A stretch of 27,996 nucleotides of DNA from Caecitellus pseudoparvulus. Lineage: Eukaryota > Bigyra: Bicosoecida. Shown in pieces: positions 27,231-27,996 of the stretch. Both the position numbers and the translations under genes were made by a program. Where the stretch lies: positions 1-27,996 of the forward strand of contig CBFFRQ010000190.1 in the NCBI GenBank assembly GCA_965644315.1. Direction: 5' to 3'. The notes under the pieces were generated by a model, which saw only the letters and a list, made by a program, of their open reading frames with translations, did not search any database and was not told the origin of the DNA. The stretch's first letter is position 1, and every line of letters begins with the position of its first letter.

Positions 27231-27996
27231 CTGTGGCGTGCCGTGGCTGCGGAGTAGTTCCAAGGGAGGCGACGCCCTTCCAGTCCGGCACGGCTTGGGA
27301 GTGCACTCCACCGGCATGCATGCACGGGCAGTGCACTGTGTTGTGGATGGTGTGAGAGTACCCCCCTCTCCCCCTATGTGCCCTGTGCACCTCACCTGTT
27401 CGTGGGAATCAGCCCATGCACCCAGGAAGGGCGCTCACCGTCCATTCAGGGGGGGAGCCTGTGCCTCGTTCCACACTCGCTGCAACCTCACAGAGGCAGA
27501 GGCAGAGGCATCGGAGGTTGGCGACATGAAACGGCGCAAAAATCCACCCAGTGCGTCATGGTACCAAGTAGCATCGCAAAACCTGCCTCACGCGCCGTGA
27601 GGTGGCCGTTTCGTGAGTATACATCCCCCTGCCGGTCGGCGTGGTGGCGGCGCCAATTTCCGCACCCTGCAACCTTCCACTGCCGACGCCCTGCACGCGC
27701 CACCAGCTAGACCCACGCGCTGCCACTGACCACAGGGTGCACCCACAGGCAACTGCAGCAACTGATCTGAGTTTTGTGTCATATTAAGTTTTGAGCCCAC
27801 AGCGCACGCGCTTGCCAGCCGAACCGTGCGAACCAACAGCACCCTCTCCACCACACGGCCGCCTCCCCACTGCCCGCACGCCGCCGCGGCGCGCCACAAT
27901 CCCCACCAGCCACCCCCAGCCACCTAACAGAACCGTTTGCATGCTTTTCCTGGCCGTCCACGTCACTTTGAAAAATCACTCACAGTTGACAGGCGT
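27231..27996. other. Right end: no resolved gene
   Basis: This probably contains an intron (27395-27231) and upstream exons of the minus-strand gene ending at 26880. Donor-like GTGAGG (27395), GTGAGC (about 27439) and GTGAGT (about 27982) occur on the minus strand. Open frames in 27490-27980 have no domain pattern and I could not build a consistent exon chain. Confidence 0.35.

Noticed and set aside
26880-27395. The whole 171-residue minus ORF as one exon
   Set aside because: The part upstream of 27230 looks non-coding, and a good acceptor lies at 27231 with a strong donor at 27395.

Overview
The window looks like a GC-rich nuclear genome segment from a eukaryote, probably a unicellular one. 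The evidence is TTAGGG-type telomeric repeats, short GT-AG introns (candidate lengths 52-119 nt), and eukaryotic domain types: APE/RT non-LTR retrotransposon, SPRY, EF-hand, ankyrin-like repeats and a KDZ/Plavaka-like transposase. I cannot name the lineage from the sequence alone.

Left third (1-11630): a subtelomeric or telomeric array. Three non-LTR retroelement units lie head to tail on the + strand. Each ends in a related 3' tail with the palindrome CAATGCATTG, and each is followed directly by the C-rich telomeric strand (CCCTAA)n. Unit A (1-3130) is a decayed 3' half of a reverse-transcriptase element. Unit B (3143-6071) carries a single long gag-like ORF and no reverse transcriptase. Unit C (6186-11589) carries an APE-type endonuclease, a reverse transcriptase with all main motifs and a C-terminal zinc knuckle, broken by about four frameshifts. 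The orientation fits element RNA being copied onto a chromosome end (end to the left, centromere to the right). A gag-only unit beside an RT unit recalls the HeT-A/TART arrangement of fly telomeres, here with telomerase-type repeats between units.

Boundary (11590-12930): the most internal telomeric tract is joined inside a repeat of a decayed ankyrin-like gene on the minus strand, which looks like a healed chromosome break.

Middle (13574-21249, minus strand): one probable protein with WD40-like, SPRY, helical, EF-hand and transmembrane regions, divided by an in-frame TAG that is either in a cryptic intron, a readthrough site or a mutation. Upstream of it lies a P-loop ATPase with a basic tail and a series of small 5' exons.

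Right third (21314-27230): a divergent pair sharing a 162-bp spacer. On the minus strand is a two-exon gene of unknown function, whose 74-nt intron restores the frame exactly. On the plus strand is a 1155-residue KDZ/Plavaka-like DNA transposase with an N-terminal zinc finger. A minus-strand exon of unknown function converges on its 3' end. The unknown gene, and perhaps the ATPase, may be partners of the transposase; that is inference from position only.
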